Assembly: GCF_028689295.1 (NCBI RefSeq)
Contig: NZ_JAQTWL010000008.1
Location: 1-64,000 of the forward strand
DNA from: Rhodoferax sp.
GTDB taxonomy: Bacteria > Pseudomonadota > Gammaproteobacteria > Burkholderiales > Burkholderiaceae_C
Length of the DNA: 64,000 bases
Direction of reading: 5' to 3'
The translations under genes and the position numbers were made by a program. The first letter of the stretch is position 1; every line of letters starts with the position of its first letter. The notes under the pieces are model-generated. The model was not told the DNA's origin and did not search any database. It worked only from the letters and a program-made list of their open reading frames with translations. This document shows, piece by piece, positions 1-9,848 of the stretch.

Positions 1-237
1 CGTCGCCCCACAGCCTTGTAGCCCCTGAACCACAGTCACTGACTCAGAAAAACCAAGAAACAGAGAAAAAACCTAATCAACTTATTGACAGGTCAATCCA
101 TATCGGGAGCGGCGCCCTCGCCGCGAATGTCTTGGCGAATGCCCCGCCACCAGCACCCCACACTGTCAGCCACGGCCGGGGCGTGTAAAGTCGGTCACAT
201 ACGCACACATTTAAATTGTCACCAACTGGAGTTAACC
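1..237. other. Leader region without a confident gene
   Basis: No protein gene can be supported in these 237 bases. An open frame from position 85 runs into the oxidoreductase downstream, but the better start is at 238. The stretch holds a short palindrome TTGACAGGTCAA at 85-96 and one REP-like unit at 105-127. The palindrome could be an operator, but nothing else supports that. Confidence 0.6.
105..127 (-). repeat. REP-like unit, single copy
   Basis: Reads GGGAG-CGG-CGCCCTCGCCG on the plus strand, the reverse of the unit GAGGGCG-NNN-CTCCC found at other sites here (3956, 4038, 13128, 14470, 20116, 25153). It is intergenic, upstream of the first oxidoreductase. Confidence 0.75.
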
Positions 238-1293
238 ATGAGTTCAGCGCAGCGCGCTCCCCAACACTTTGCCATCATCGGTGCCGGCATAGCCGGCATC
301 ACCTGTGCCCGCACCCTGGTGCAGGCCGGCCACCAGGTGACCATTTTTGAAAAAAGCCGCAGTGCCGGCGGGCGCATGGCCACCCGCGGCAGCGCGTTTG
401 GCTCGTTCGACCATGGCGTTCAGTACTTCACCGCCCGCGACCCGCGCTTTTTGCAGGCACTTGAAACCACGCCCAAGTTGTGCAAACGCTGGAGCGCCAA
501 CAGCGTGCAGGTGCTCGATGAACTCGGCCATGTGACCGCGCCGGGCTTGCCCAGCCATGATGCGCACTGGGTGGCGGTGCCGGGCATGAAGTCGCTGGTG
601 AGTGGCTGGGCCGAACCGCTGGAGGCGGGCGGGTGCATCGAGCTGCAAACCCGCGTGGTGCGCATCGAGCCGGATGCCGTCAAACCCAGGCAATGGCAGT
701 TGCGCACCGAAAGCCTTGACGGCACGCAGCATGTGTTCTCGGGTTTCGATGGCGTTTTGCTCGCCACACCCTGTGCCCAGGCGCACAAGCTGCTGCAAAC
801 GTCAGAACAATCCAAACCCTGGATCAAGCAGCTTGAGCAGGTCAAGGTGGCGCCCTGCTGGACGCTGATGCTGGCGTTCCCGCAGGCCATGCAGCCCGGC
901 CTGTCGGCGCTGGGGCCGCAATGGAATGCGGCGCGCAGCACGCACCACCGCATTGCCTGGCTGGCGCGCGAATCGAGCAAGCCCGGGCGCGAACCGATCG
1001 AGCGCTGGACCGTGCAGGCCAGCGCCGCCTGGTCGCAGGAACACATTCACGACGACGCGCCCCGCGCCGAGGCCAAGCTGCTCAAGGCCTTTAGCGAGGT
1101 GACGGGCATCCGCGCCGAGCCCGCCCACGTGGACAGCCAGCGCTGGCTGTACGCCAAAACCGTCAAACCACTGGGCAAAAGCCATCTGTGGGATGCCAAA
1201 AAGGGGCTGGGCGTTTGCGGCGACTGGTGCCTGGGCCACCGCGTGGAAGACGCGTTTGTGTCAGGGCTGGAACTGGCGCTGGCGGTGGTTTAA
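238..1293 (+). CDS. FAD-dependent NAD(P)/FAD oxidoreductase (renalase-like amine oxidase family)
   Basis: This encodes a 351-residue flavoprotein of the renalase/amine-oxidase type. The N-terminus has the Rossmann dinucleotide motif GAGIAG at residues 15-20, followed by an acidic strand end (TIFEKS) and the SAGGRMATR segment typical of this group. The C-terminus has GLGVCGDWC, the second FAD contact. The start at 238 is preferred over an in-frame one at 85 because it follows a GGAG ribosome site (AACTGGAGTTAACC) and places the Rossmann fold close to the N-terminus. The substrate is unknown; bacterial members are often just called NAD(P)-binding or FAD-dependent proteins. It appears to be a single-gene unit ahead of gluQ. 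Confidence 0.85.
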   Translation: MSSAQRAPQHFAIIGAGIAGITCARTLVQAGHQVTIFEKSRSAGGRMATRGSAFGSFDHGVQYFTARDPRFLQALETTPKLCKRWSANSVQVLDELGHVTAPGLPSHDAHWVAVPGMKSLVSGWAEPLEAGGCIELQTRVVRIEPDAVKPRQWQLRTESLDGTQHVFSGFDGVLLATPCAQAHKLLQTSEQSKPWIKQLEQVKVAPCWTLMLAFPQAMQPGLSALGPQWNAARSTHHRIAWLARESSKPGREPIERWTVQASAAWSQEHIHDDAPRAEAKLLKAFSEVTGIRAEPAHVDSQRWLYAKTVKPLGKSHLWDAKKGLGVCGDWCLGHRVEDAFVSGLELALAVV

Positions 1294-1302
1294 TTTACGA
1301 CT

Positions 1303-1374
1303 CGTCATCGCGAGGTGCGCAGCGACGTGGCGATCCAGGACTGCATGGATTGCCACGCTTCGCTCGCAATGACG
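1303..1374. repeat. Imperfect 72-bp palindromic repeat overlapping the gluQ start
   Basis: The ends CGTCATCGCGAG (1303-1314) and CTCGCAATGACG (1363-1374) are inverted copies with one mismatch. Inside them CGTGGCGATCCA and TGGATTGCCACG form a second inverted pair. The RNA would fold as one long hairpin. The wording (GTCATTGCGAGCGAAGCGTGGCAATCC type) resembles a palindromic repeat that is widespread in bacterial genomes. Its last ATG (1369) is the likely start of gluQ. Confidence 0.8.
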
Positions 1375-2262
1375 TTGAATAGCACGTCAGATTACATCGG
1401 CCGTTTTGCGCCCTCGCCCACCGGGCCGCTGCATGCGGGCTCGCTGGTGGCGGCGCTGGCCAGCTGGCTCGACGCGCGTGCCCACGATGGCCGGTGGCTG
1501 GTGCGCATCGAGGATGTCGACCGCACGCGCTGCCTGCCCGGCATGGACCAGATCATCCTTCAGCAATTGGCTGCCTGCGGCCTGCACAGCGACCAGCCGC
1601 CGCGGTACCAGTCCCGGCGCTCGGCGCACTACCAGCAGGCGCTCGGCCGGCTGATCACCAGCGGCCATGCCTACCCCTGCGGCTGCTCACGCCGCGACAT
1701 CGAGCTGGCCCTGCAGCGCAGCGGCCAGATCAAGGCGCGTCACGGCGAGCTGATTTACCCCGGCACCTGTCGCGCTGGCTTGCAGGGCAGATTAGCGCGC
1801 GCCTGGCGTTTCAGAACCGCTGACCAGTCCCTCGTCCATTGGCAAGACCGCCGTCTGGGGGCGCAGGTGCAAGACGTGGCGGTCGAGGTGGGCGACTTCA
1901 TCCTCAAGCGTGCCGACGGCTGCTTTGCCTACCAATTGGCCGTGGTGGTGGACGACGCCGACCAGGGCATCACCGACGTGGTGCGCGGCGAGGACCTGGC
2001 CGACAACACCGCGCGCCAGATGCTGCTGCAACGCGCCCTGGGCGTGACCACGCCGCGCTACCTGCACACGCCGCTGGTGCTGGGCGCCAACGGCGAAAAA
2101 CTCAGCAAACAAAATGGCGCCCGGGCCATGGACACGCGCCAGCCGCTGGCCGCGCTGAACCAGGCCGCTGCGGTGCTGGGATTGACACCGCAGCAGGTTG
2201 CCGCTGACGCCCTGGCCCATTGGCTGGCGCAATGGAAGTGTCTCTACAATCGCGCCCCGTGA
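1369..2262 (+). CDS. gluQ: Glutamyl-Q tRNA(Asp) synthetase
   Basis: GluQRS activates glutamate and attaches it to the queuosine base at the wobble position of tRNA(Asp). The protein is a truncated GluRS paralogue of 297 residues without the anticodon-binding half, the usual size. Visible signatures are [14 protein letters not shown] near residue 12 (HIGH region), a zinc site C104-x-C106 with C134, and KLSKQ at 244-248 (KMSKS region). The frame is open back to GTG 1315, but 1315-1371 lies in a palindromic repeat, so ATG 1369, TTG 1375 or an upstream start remain possible. The stop overlaps the next gene. Confidence 0.93.
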   Translation: MTLNSTSDYIGRFAPSPTGPLHAGSLVAALASWLDARAHDGRWLVRIEDVDRTRCLPGMDQIILQQLAACGLHSDQPPRYQSRRSAHYQQALGRLITSGHAYPCGCSRRDIELALQRSGQIKARHGELIYPGTCRAGLQGRLARAWRFRTADQSLVHWQDRRLGAQVQDVAVEVGDFILKRADGCFAYQLAVVVDDADQGITDVVRGEDLADNTARQMLLQRALGVTTPRYLHTPLVLGANGEKLSKQNGARAMDTRQPLAALNQAAAVLGLTPQQVAADALAHWLAQWKCLYNRAP

Positions 2263-3056
2263 ACGACACCCAAAATACTCCCCCGCAAGCACCTGGGCAG
2301 GCCCGCGCCGCACGCACCCGAGCGCACACCCTGGCCGATGTGGCCTATCCCAAAACCATCAAGAGTTTCGTGCGCCGCGCCGGCCGCGTCACCAGCGGCC
2401 AGACCAAGGCGTTCGACGAACTCGGACCACGCTTTTTGCTGCCTTACCAGGCCGGCGCGCTTGATTTTGCAGCGGCTTTCGCAGACGCGGCAGACCCCGA
2501 TGACAGCACCGCCAGACCCACCGTGCTGGAGATCGGTTTTGGCATGGGCGAGGCCACGGCGCACATTGCCGCGGCTCTGCCGCAGACCAACTTCTTGTGC
2601 TGCGAGGTGCACGAGCCCGGCGTGGGCGCGCTGCTCAAGCGCATTGGCGAGCAGAACCTGCGCAACATCCGCATCTGCGCGCATGACGCGGTCGACGTCA
2701 TCGACCACATGCTGCCGCTGCAAAGCCTTGACGGCGCGCACATTTTTTTCCCCGATCCCTGGCACAAAAAGAAGCACAACAAGCGCCGCCTGATTCAGCC
2801 GCCGCTCATCGTCAAACTGGCGACGCGCCTGAAAGTGGGCGGCTACCTGCACTGCGCCACCGACTGGCAGCCTTATGCCGAACAGATGCTCGAAGTGCTG
2901 AGCGCCGAGCCCTTGCTGAAAAACACCGCACTGACCCAGCACCCCGAGCTCCTGGGTTACGCCCCCAAGCCGTTTTACCGGCCGCTGACCAAGTTTGAAA
3001 ACCGCGGCCTCAAACTGGGCCATGGCGTGTGGGACCTGGTGTTTGAGCGCGTATAG
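2232..3056 (+). CDS. trmB: tRNA (guanine-N7)-methyltransferase
   Basis: TrmB methylates G46 in the variable loop of many tRNAs with S-adenosylmethionine. The SAM site EIGFGMG is at about residues 100-106 and the family signature [14 protein letters not shown] at about 173-186. A C-terminal KFENRG stretch also fits TrmB. Two starts are plausible: ATG 2232, which overlaps gluQ by 31 nt, or GTG 2259, which overlaps the gluQ stop as GTGA. Residues before about 40 are low complexity and do not decide it. Translational coupling to gluQ is likely, giving a small tRNA-modification pair. Confidence 0.95.
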   Translation: MEVSLQSRPVNDTQNTPPQAPGQARAARTRAHTLADVAYPKTIKSFVRRAGRVTSGQTKAFDELGPRFLLPYQAGALDFAAAFADAADPDDSTARPTVLEIGFGMGEATAHIAAALPQTNFLCCEVHEPGVGALLKRIGEQNLRNIRICAHDAVDVIDHMLPLQSLDGAHIFFPDPWHKKKHNKRRLIQPPLIVKLATRLKVGGYLHCATDWQPYAEQMLEVLSAEPLLKNTALTQHPELLGYAPKPFYRPLTKFENRGLKLGHGVWDLVFERV

Positions 3057-4032
3057 GCCACCCACGCGTCAGGGCATCGGCCCGAGTTGCGTGGGCTTGC
3101 CCGCCGGACCGTGGCCGACGCTGCTGGACTTTCTGAGAGAGCGTTTCCCCAACGTCTCGCCACAGACCTGGCTCGATCGCATGGCGCGCGGCGACGTCAT
3201 CGGCGAACGGGGTGAGCCCGTCCTGCCGCAGCGCGCAGCCTGTGCGCCCTATGCCGCGCACCAGCGCCTGTACTACTACCGCGAGGTGCCCGACGAACCC
3301 CCCATCCCGTTTGACGAAGTGGTGCTGTTTCAAGACGCGCAACTGCTGGTCGTCGATAAACCGCATTTTTTGCCGGTGGTGCCCTCCGGCGGCTACCTGC
3401 GCGAAACGCTGCTGGTGCGGCTCAAGAACAAGCTCGGCCTGGATGATCTGGTGCCGATTCACCGCATCGACCGCGACACCGCCGGGCTGGTGCTGTTCTC
3501 CAAACAACCCGCCAGCCGCGCCGCCTACTGCGCGCTGTTCAGCCGGCACCAGGTGCATAAAACCTACGAAGCGATTGCACCATGGCGGTCTGACCTGAGC
3601 TGGCCGCACACGCGCACCAGTCGCATCCGCGAAGCGGGCCACTTCATGCTGCAGCATGAAGTGCCGGGCACACCCAACGCCGTCACGCACATCGATGTGC
3701 TCGAGGTGCGCGGCGACCTGGCGCGCTACCAGCTCAAACCGGTCACCGGCCAGCGCCACCAGTTGCGCGTGCATATGCTGGCGCTGGGCCTGCCGATTCT
3801 GAACGACGGTCTCTACCCAGCCCTCACGCCCGAAGGCCAGCCGGACTACGCCAGACCGTTGCAACTGCTGGCCAAACGGCTTGAGTTCATCGATCCAGTC
3901 TGTGGTGAACCCAGGCAGTTCGAGAGTGCGCGAGTGTTGGGCCTGCCCGAATGCCTTCGCGGCGAGGGCGCCGCTTCCATAGAGGCAGATGAAATTTGTG
4001 GGAGTCGCGCCCCCGCGACGAAGGCTGTTTGA
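3022..4032 (+). CDS. RluA-family pseudouridine synthase
   Basis: This RNA pseudouridine synthase of the RluA/RluC superfamily carries HRIDRDTAG at about residues 147-155, where Asp150 is the catalytic aspartate, and the second motif [12 protein letters not shown]. The target RNA cannot be told from sequence. Family-like sequence ([13 protein letters not shown]) lies just after the trmB stop, so translation must begin inside trmB: ATG 3022 and TTG 3043 are the candidates. The last 25 or so residues are read from REP-like repeat DNA (3956-4032) and are not part of the enzyme fold. Confidence 0.85.
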   Translation: MACGTWCLSAYRPPTRQGIGPSCVGLPAGPWPTLLDFLRERFPNVSPQTWLDRMARGDVIGERGEPVLPQRAACAPYAAHQRLYYYREVPDEPPIPFDEVVLFQDAQLLVVDKPHFLPVVPSGGYLRETLLVRLKNKLGLDDLVPIHRIDRDTAGLVLFSKQPASRAAYCALFSRHQVHKTYEAIAPWRSDLSWPHTRTSRIREAGHFMLQHEVPGTPNAVTHIDVLEVRGDLARYQLKPVTGQRHQLRVHMLALGLPILNDGLYPALTPEGQPDYARPLQLLAKRLEFIDPVCGEPRQFESARVLGLPECLRGEGAASIEADEICGSRAPATKAV

Positions 4033-4115
4033 ATACATTCGCGGCGAGGGCGCCGCTCCCACAAGAACGCCGCTCCCACAGGAACGCCGCTCCCACAGGA
4101 ACGCCGCTCCCACAA
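3956..4115. repeat. REP/BIME cluster with three tandem 17-bp units
   Basis: Three palindromic units alternate: forward at 3956-3979 (GAGGGCG-CCG-CTTCC), inverted at 3999-4022 (GGGAG-TCG-CGCCCCC), and forward at 4038-4063. They are followed by three direct 17-bp copies of the unit's tail, GAACGCCGCTCCCACA plus one base, at 4065-4081, 4082-4098 and 4099-4115. The cluster spans the 3' end of the pseudouridine synthase gene and the gap before exbB. Confidence 0.9.
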
Positions 4116-4189
4116 AGTGCGCCACTGCTACAGTCCGAAGGATGTCTGCGCCATAATTCAGCAGCTTCATTTTTCAGCGGAGTTTCAAT

Positions 4190-4816
4190 TTGTTTTCCAT
4201 CCTACAAGCCGCAGGCTGGCCGATCTGGCCTTTGGTGGCCTGCTCGGTGCTGGCCATGGCGCTGATCATCGAGCGTTTCATCAACCTGCAAACCCTCAAG
4301 GTGGCGCCACCCCGGCTGCTCGACGAAGTGCTGACCGTCACGCGCCTGAGCGTGCCCGGTGCTGATGTGGTGGCCAAGCTCGAACAAAACTCGGCCCTGG
4401 GCGAGGTGCTGGCCGCCGGACTGCGCGCGCTCAACACCAGCCCAAAATGCTCCGAAGAAGAGCTGCGCGCCAGCATGGAGGCCACCGGCCGCCAGGTGGC
4501 GCACCGGCTGGAGCGCTACCTGAGCGCGCTGGCGACCATTGCGTCGGTGGCGCCGCTGATGGGCCTGTTTGGCACGGTGGTCGGCATGATCGAGATCTTT
4601 GGCTCGCAACCGACTGGCGTCAACATGGGCGGCAACCCGGCACAACTGGCGCACGGCATTTCGGTGGCGCTGTACAACACCGCTTTCGGCTTGATCGTGG
4701 CGATTCCGTCGCTGATTTTCTGGCGCTACTTTCGCGCCCGCGTCGATGAATATCTGCTGACGCTGGAACTGGCCTCCGAGCGCCTGGCGCGCCATCTTTA
4801 CACCTTGCGCAAGTAA
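4190..4816 (+). CDS. exbB: MotA/TolQ/ExbB proton channel family protein
   Basis: An inner-membrane proton-channel subunit that, with the ExbD-like protein next door, couples the proton-motive force to an outer-membrane process. It has 208 residues and three hydrophobic spans: about residues 8-28, a span containing SVAPLMGLFGTVVGMI near 120-140, and ALYNTAFGLIVAIPSLIF near 162-182. The start is TTG, with GGAG 7 nt upstream (4179-4182). No TonB gene is in this window. TolQ is the alternative, but the absence of tolA, tolB and pal and the lpxK linkage favour the ExbB-type pair common in betaproteobacteria. Confidence 0.88.
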   Translation: MFSILQAAGWPIWPLVACSVLAMALIIERFINLQTLKVAPPRLLDEVLTVTRLSVPGADVVAKLEQNSALGEVLAAGLRALNTSPKCSEEELRASMEATGRQVAHRLERYLSALATIASVAPLMGLFGTVVGMIEIFGSQPTGVNMGGNPAQLAHGISVALYNTAFGLIVAIPSLIFWRYFRARVDEYLLTLELASERLARHLYTLRK

Positions 4817-4824
4817 GCCGGCAC

Positions 4825-5256
4825 ATGATGAATTTCCGGGTGCGCCCCAAGGAAGAGCCCGAGATCAACCTGATCCCGTTCATTGACGTGCTGCTGGTCA
4901 TCCTGATTTTTCTGATGCTTTCCACCACCTACAGCAAGTTCACCGAAATGCAGCTCAAACTGCCGGTGGCCGATGTCGATGCGCAGCGCGATTACGCCAG
5001 GGAAGTGCTGGTCTCGGTCAGCGCGGAGGGCCAGTACAGCGTCAACAAGCAGGTGGTGAACGGCCGCGGCGTGGACGACCTGGCCAGCGCTTTGCAGGCC
5101 GGCGCCAAAGCCGGCCCCGAGTCGGTGGTCATCATCCATGCCGATGCCAATGCCAGGCACCAGGCGGTCATCAGCGTGATGGAAGCCGCGCGCCGCGCCG
5201 GCCTGACGCAAATCACCTTTGCCTCGGTGTCCTCCACCCCCGGTCGCACGCCTTGA
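4825..5256 (+). CDS. exbD: ExbD/TolR-type biopolymer transporter
   Basis: The partner of the upstream channel protein, 143 residues. One N-terminal membrane helix starts after EPEINLIPFIDVLL; Asp21 in it is the conserved proton-carrying residue of ExbD/TolR. The rest is a periplasmic domain. It starts 8 nt after the exbB stop, so the two are co-transcribed, and lpxK begins 3 nt after its own stop. Confidence 0.92.
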   Translation: MMNFRVRPKEEPEINLIPFIDVLLVILIFLMLSTTYSKFTEMQLKLPVADVDAQRDYAREVLVSVSAEGQYSVNKQVVNGRGVDDLASALQAGAKAGPESVVIIHADANARHQAVISVMEAARRAGLTQITFASVSSTPGRTP

Positions 5257-5259
5257 GCC

Positions 5260-6264
5260 ATGGCTGAGGCATCACCCGTGCCTGGCCGCAGCCTGACCGA
5301 TGCCTGGCAACGGCGCGGTTGGCTGGCCTGGCTGCTGTGGCCGCTGTCCTTGCTGTTCGGGCTGCTGGTGCGCCTGCGCAAAGCGCTGTACCGCGCGGGC
5401 TGGCTGACGTCCGAGCGCCTGCCGGTGCCAGTGATCGTGGTTGGCAATGTGGTGGCGGGCGGCGCTGGCAAAACCCCGGTGGTGATGGCGCTGGTGCAGC
5501 ATCTGCAAGCGCGCGGCATCCAGGTGGGTGTGGTCTCACGCGGCTATGGACGCCGCAGCCAGGAATGCCTGGAGGTTTTTCCTGACAGTGCCATCGAAGA
5601 CGTGGGTGACGAACCGGCCCTGATCCAGCGCCGCACCTCGGCCCCGGTGTTTGTCGCCGCCAGGCGGGCGCAGGCCGGGCGTGCCCTGCTGGACCAACAC
5701 CCGCACATACAACTGATCGTGTGTGACGATGGCCTGCAACATCTGCACCTGCAGCGCGATCTGGAGATTGGGGTCTTTGACGACCGGGGCGTGGGCAACG
5801 GCTTTTTGCTGCCCGCCGGCCCGTTACGGGAACCCTGGCCGCGCGCGCTCGACATGATGCTGCACACTGGCCAGCAACCCGCTTTTGCCGGCGGTTATCG
5901 CGCCAGTCGCAGTTTGGCAAACCATGCGCTGCGCGCTGACGGCAGCCGGGTGGCGCTGGCCGATCTGGTGACCGGAAAACCACTGCTGGCGGTGGCGGCC
6001 ATTGCCAGACCAGAGGCCTTTTTTGCCATGTTGCGCGCCCAGGGCCTGCCACTGGCCAAAACGATAGCGATGCCTGATCACGCTGATTTCAGTCGCTGGG
6101 CCGGCAACGCCGACGGCGCCTGCACCGTGCTGTGCACTGAAAAAGATGCGGTCAAATTGTGGGGCAGGGAACCTGATGCGCTGGCCGTGCCACTCGACTT
6201 CACCCCCGACCCCGCTTTCTGGCAGGCTCTGGCGATGCGGCTCGAGCCACTTTTAAAACCATGA
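5260..6264 (+). CDS. lpxK: Tetraacyldisaccharide 4'-kinase
   Basis: LpxK phosphorylates the 4' position of the lipid A disaccharide at the inner face of the cytoplasmic membrane, giving lipid IVA. It is 334 residues long, with a hydrophobic N-terminal helix near 20-38 and the Walker A motif AGGAGKTP at 66-73. [17 protein letters not shown] and [10 protein letters not shown] are further LpxK landmarks. It sits in a run exbB-exbD-lpxK-Trm112-kdsB with gaps of a few bases, so lipid A and Kdo steps are likely made from one transcript. Confidence 0.95.
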   Translation: MAEASPVPGRSLTDAWQRRGWLAWLLWPLSLLFGLLVRLRKALYRAGWLTSERLPVPVIVVGNVVAGGAGKTPVVMALVQHLQARGIQVGVVSRGYGRRSQECLEVFPDSAIEDVGDEPALIQRRTSAPVFVAARRAQAGRALLDQHPHIQLIVCDDGLQHLHLQRDLEIGVFDDRGVGNGFLLPAGPLREPWPRALDMMLHTGQQPAFAGGYRASRSLANHALRADGSRVALADLVTGKPLLAVAAIARPEAFFAMLRAQGLPLAKTIAMPDHADFSRWAGNADGACTVLCTEKDAVKLWGREPDALAVPLDFTPDPAFWQALAMRLEPLLKP

Positions 6265-6303
6265 GCCGGTGGAACGCTGCCGCCAGAACGCTATCATTGA
6301 CGC

Positions 6304-6498
6304 ATGGACACACGACTACTTGAATTACTGGTTTGCCCCGTCACCAAGGGGCCGCTCACTTACAGGCACGACACCCAGGAACTGGTTTCGCTCAGCGCCC
6401 GCCTGGCCTACCCGGTGCGCGACGGCATTGCGGTGTTGCTCGAAAACGAGGCCAGAGTCTTGACCGACGCCGAGGTTGAGGAAGGGCGCAAGCCTTGA
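6304..6498 (+). CDS. Trm112 family small protein (YcaR-like)
   Basis: A 64-residue protein of the Trm112/YcaR family, almost always found between lpxK and kdsB in proteobacteria, as here. The segment [18 protein letters not shown] is diagnostic. Family members often bind zinc with several cysteines, but this one has only one Cys (LLVCPVTKG), so a metal site of the usual kind is missing. Its role is unclear. Its TGA stop overlaps the TTG start of kdsB as TTGA. Confidence 0.88.
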   Translation: MDTRLLELLVCPVTKGPLTYRHDTQELVSLSARLAYPVRDGIAVLLENEARVLTDAEVEEGRKP

Positions 6499-7238
6499 CT
6501 TTCACCGTCCTGATTCCGGCGCGGCTGGCTTCCACCCGTCTGCCCAACAAGCCGCTCGCGGACCTTGCCGGTGTGCCGATGGTGGTGCGGGTGGCGCAAC
6601 AGGCGCTGCGATCGGGCGCGCAAAGCGTGGCGGTGGCCGGCGACAGCCCCGGGATCGTGACCGCTTGCCAGGCCTACGGCATCACTGCCGTGCTGACCCG
6701 TGCCGACCACCCCTCGGGTAGCGACCGGCTGGCCGAGGCCTGTGATCTGCTGGCCCTGCCCGATGACGCCATCGTGGTCAATGTGCAGGGCGACGAGCCG
6801 CTGATCGACCCGCAACTCATCACCGACGTCGCCCACTTGCTGGCGCGGCGGCCGCAAGCTGCCATGAGCACGGCAGCCCATGCGATCGATGATGTGGCGG
6901 ATTTTCACAACCCCAATGTGGTCAAGGTGGTGCTCGACGCGCAGCACATGGCGCTGTATTTCAGCCGCGCGCCCATTGCCTTCCCGCGCGATACGCCCGA
7001 CCAGTTGCCCAGCCCGGCGCCCTTGCGACATATCGGCATTTACGCCTATCGGGTCAGCTTTTTGCGCCTGTTTCCCAAGCTGGCACAAGCGCCGCTGGAG
7101 CGCGTTGAATCGCTTGAGCAATTACGCGCCTTGTGGCACGGGCATCGTATAGCCGTGCACATCACCCAGCATGCGCCCGGCCCTGGCGTGGACACCGCCG
7201 AAGACCTGGAACGGGTGCGGCGCTTGCTGGCAATCTGA
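6495..7238 (+). CDS. kdsB: 3-deoxy-manno-octulosonate cytidylyltransferase
   Basis: KdsB activates Kdo with CTP to form CMP-Kdo, the donor for the LPS inner core. It is 247 residues with [14 protein letters not shown] at 8-21 for nucleotide binding and VQGDEPLID near 97-105 for metal and substrate contact. The start is TTG at 6495 within TTGA, overlapping the previous stop, which indicates translational coupling. kdsA lies 48 kb away at 55059. Confidence 0.95.
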   Translation: MTFTVLIPARLASTRLPNKPLADLAGVPMVVRVAQQALRSGAQSVAVAGDSPGIVTACQAYGITAVLTRADHPSGSDRLAEACDLLALPDDAIVVNVQGDEPLIDPQLITDVAHLLARRPQAAMSTAAHAIDDVADFHNPNVVKVVLDAQHMALYFSRAPIAFPRDTPDQLPSPAPLRHIGIYAYRVSFLRLFPKLAQAPLERVESLEQLRALWHGHRIAVHITQHAPGPGVDTAEDLERVRRLLAI

Positions 7239-7997
<759 letters not shown>

Positions 7998-8003
7998 CCC
8001 TAA

Positions 8004-9035
8004 TCAGTTGGGGTCAGAACACATCGCTGCGCGAGTGGTCTGACCCTCAATCATCAGTGCCAGCATCAAGGCCACGCGTGCCTTGACGGGGGACAGCCCG
8101 TTGCTGTCGGCAAAAGCGTGGCCGGCCACCGGCAACACACGCCCCTCACCACAACGCGAAGCGCGCAGCACCCGCACCCCGGCCTGCCCGGCCCGCTGCA
8201 ATGCGGCGGCCAGCTCGAAGTGCAGCGTGCCATTGCCAGTGCCCGCCACGATCAACCCTTGCAGCGGTGGTGCCGATGGCACGGGCTGCAGCAGGGCCTC
8301 CACCACGGCGGCGCTGCCACCAGCGTAGTTCATGACAATCTCGACCCGGGGCCATGTTTTGACTTGCGTAATTCTTTCAAGCGCCCCAGGCGCCTGATGC
8401 GTCAGCGCGAGTGGCCAGTTATTGACCAGGCGCAAACGCCCTTCTTCGATATAACCCAGCGGCCCGGCGTCGCCAGAACTGAAGGCATCGGGGCGGTAAA
8501 CATGCACTTTCTGCACCGCCAGCGCGGCATGCACCACGCCGGCGCACACCGCCATCACACCGCAGGCACCGTCGGCGCGCGCCAGCGCGACCGCATCGAG
8601 CAAATTCTGCGGGCCGTCGGGGCTGAGGGCTGAAGCTGGCCGCATGGCGCAGGTCAGCACCACGGGCTTGTGCAACTGTAGTGCGGCAGGCAGCACGGCA
8701 TGCAGCAAAAAAGCGGTTTCCTCGAGCGTGTCGGTGCCGTGCGTGATCACCACACCGGCAACATCGTCTTGCGCCAGGTGCTGCTGCACGCGCAGCGCCA
8801 GCGCCGACCAGATGGCAAAACTCATGTCCTTGCTGTCGATTTGCGCCACCTGCTCGCAGACCAGGGCATGGCCTTCAAGCACCTCCGACATGCCCGGCAC
8901 GCCAGCCAGCAAGTCGGCTACCCCCACCTGGGCAGCGCTGTAACCAAGGTTGTCAGACGCCCTGGCCGCCGTGCCGGCAATGGTGCCGCCGGTGCCGAGC
9001 ACCACAATATTTTTTGGTTTTTTTTGATTCACCAC
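8004..9035 (-). CDS. L-asparaginase
   Basis: This enzyme hydrolyses L-asparagine to aspartate and ammonia. The first catalytic threonine is in [10 protein letters not shown] (Thr18) and the second active-site motif is [11 protein letters not shown]. It lacks a signal peptide, so a cytoplasmic location is likely, although the sequence resembles periplasmic type II enzymes. The start is GTG 9035, which follows closely on another GTG frame position. The last residues (about [13 protein letters not shown]) come from a GGGTCAGA/TCTGACCC hairpin element at 8010-8046. It is divergent from lexA, and its start is only 18 nt from an SOS box, so LexA control is possible. Confidence 0.9.
   Translation of the reverse strand: MVNQKKPKNIVVLGTGGTIAGTAARASDNLGYSAAQVGVADLLAGVPGMSEVLEGHALVCEQVAQIDSKDMSFAIWSALALRVQQHLAQDDVAGVVITHGTDTLEETAFLLHAVLPAALQLHKPVVLTCAMRPASALSPDGPQNLLDAVALARADGACGVMAVCAGVVHAALAVQKVHVYRPDAFSSGDAGPLGYIEEGRLRLVNNWPLALTHQAPGALERITQVKTWPRVEIVMNYAGGSAAVVEALLQPVPSAPPLQGLIVAGTGNGTLHFELAAALQRAGQAGVRVLRASRCGEGRVLPVAGHAFADSNGLSPVKARVALMLALMIEGQTTRAAMCSDPN
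8010..8046. repeat. GGGTCAGA / TCTGACCC inverted repeat
   Basis: Arms GGGTCAGA (8011-8018) and TCTGACCC (8039-8046) enclose 20 nt. It lies just inside the 3' end of the asparaginase gene and directly after the adk stop. There is no clear T-run, so terminator activity for either gene is uncertain. GGGTCAGA-ended hairpins are seen as dispersed repeats in other bacterial genomes. Confidence 0.6.
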
Positions 9036-9052
9036 TTGCAGTCTTTCGTAAA

Positions 9053-9068
9053 CTGGTTAAAAATACAG
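9053..9068. promoter_or_regulatory. SOS box 1 of the lexA/asparaginase region
   Basis: CTGG-TTAAAAAT-ACAG matches the CTGT-N8-ACAG LexA operator with one change. It lies between the divergent asparaginase (start 9035) and lexA (start 9120) genes. Confidence 0.75.
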
Positions 9069-9071
9069 TTA

Positions 9072-9087
9072 CTGGATAAGAAACCAG
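9072..9087. promoter_or_regulatory. SOS box 2 of the lexA/asparaginase region
   Basis: CTGG-ATAAGAAA-CCAG, extended to TACTGG-N8-CCAGTA at 9070-9089, is a symmetrical LexA-type operator 32 nt upstream of the lexA start. Two adjacent operators are usual for autoregulated lexA. Confidence 0.8.
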
Positions 9088-9119
9088 TATTTTGTTTCAA
9101 CATCACCCCAGGAGTCGTC

Positions 9120-9794
9120 ATGCTCATCAGACCCAAACTGACTGATCGCCAGCAACAGATCCTCGATCTTATCCAGCGCGCCGTGGCCCGCACCGGGGCA
9201 CCGCCCACGCGCGCAGAAATTGCCACCGAACTCGGCTTCAAATCGGCCAACGCCGCCGAAGAGCATTTGCAGGCGCTGGCACGCAAAGGCGCGATTGAAC
9301 TGGTCAGCGGCACCTCGCGCGGCATTCGCCTGAAAAGCGACACCTTGCAAGCCATCAACGCCTCTCGCAGCAAAACACTGGCGCAGTCGGTGGCAGATTT
9401 TGCCCAGTTGGCATTGCCGCTGATCGGGCGCGTCGCCGCAGGCTCCCCCATTTTGGCGCAAGAACACATCGACAAAACCTATTACGTGGAAGACAGCCTG
9501 TTTCAGCGCAAGCCCGACTACCTGCTCAAGGTGCGCGGTATGTCGATGCGCGATGCCGGCATCATGGACGGCGACCTGCTGGCGGTGCAAAGCACCCGTG
9601 AAGCGAAAAATGGCCAGATCGTGGTGGCCCGGCTCGGCGACGAGGTCACCGTCAAGCGCTTCATGCGCCACGACAACCTGATCGAGCTTCACCCCGAGAA
9701 CCCGGACTACCAGACCATTGTGGTGGAGCCCGGCGAAGCCTTTGAAATCGAGGGCCTGGCGGTCGGCCTGATCCGCAACACCATGCTGATGTAA
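9120..9794 (+). CDS. lexA: LexA repressor
   Basis: LexA represses SOS genes and cleaves itself when RecA is activated by DNA damage. The 224-residue protein has an N-terminal winged helix ([20 protein letters not shown], about 28-47), the Ala107-Gly108 cleavage site in GRVAAGSP, the catalytic Ser142 in GMSMRD and Lys179 in VTVKRF. All key residues are present. ATG 9120 follows AGGAG at 9110-9114. Two LexA operators lie at 9053-9068 and 9072-9087, so it is autoregulated. Confidence 0.98.
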   Translation: MLIRPKLTDRQQQILDLIQRAVARTGAPPTRAEIATELGFKSANAAEEHLQALARKGAIELVSGTSRGIRLKSDTLQAINASRSKTLAQSVADFAQLALPLIGRVAAGSPILAQEHIDKTYYVEDSLFQRKPDYLLKVRGMSMRDAGIMDGDLLAVQSTREAKNGQIVVARLGDEVTVKRFMRHDNLIELHPENPDYQTIVVEPGEAFEIEGLAVGLIRNTMLM

Positions 9795-9848
9795 ACCGAC
9801 CCGGTTCCTGATTTTTCTTGCCCATCCACCCAGCCAGAGCCACACACC

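Noticed and set aside
4065..4115. Possible CRISPR array
   Set aside because: Units are 17 bp and adjacent with no spacers, and match a nearby REP tail; no cas genes are present.
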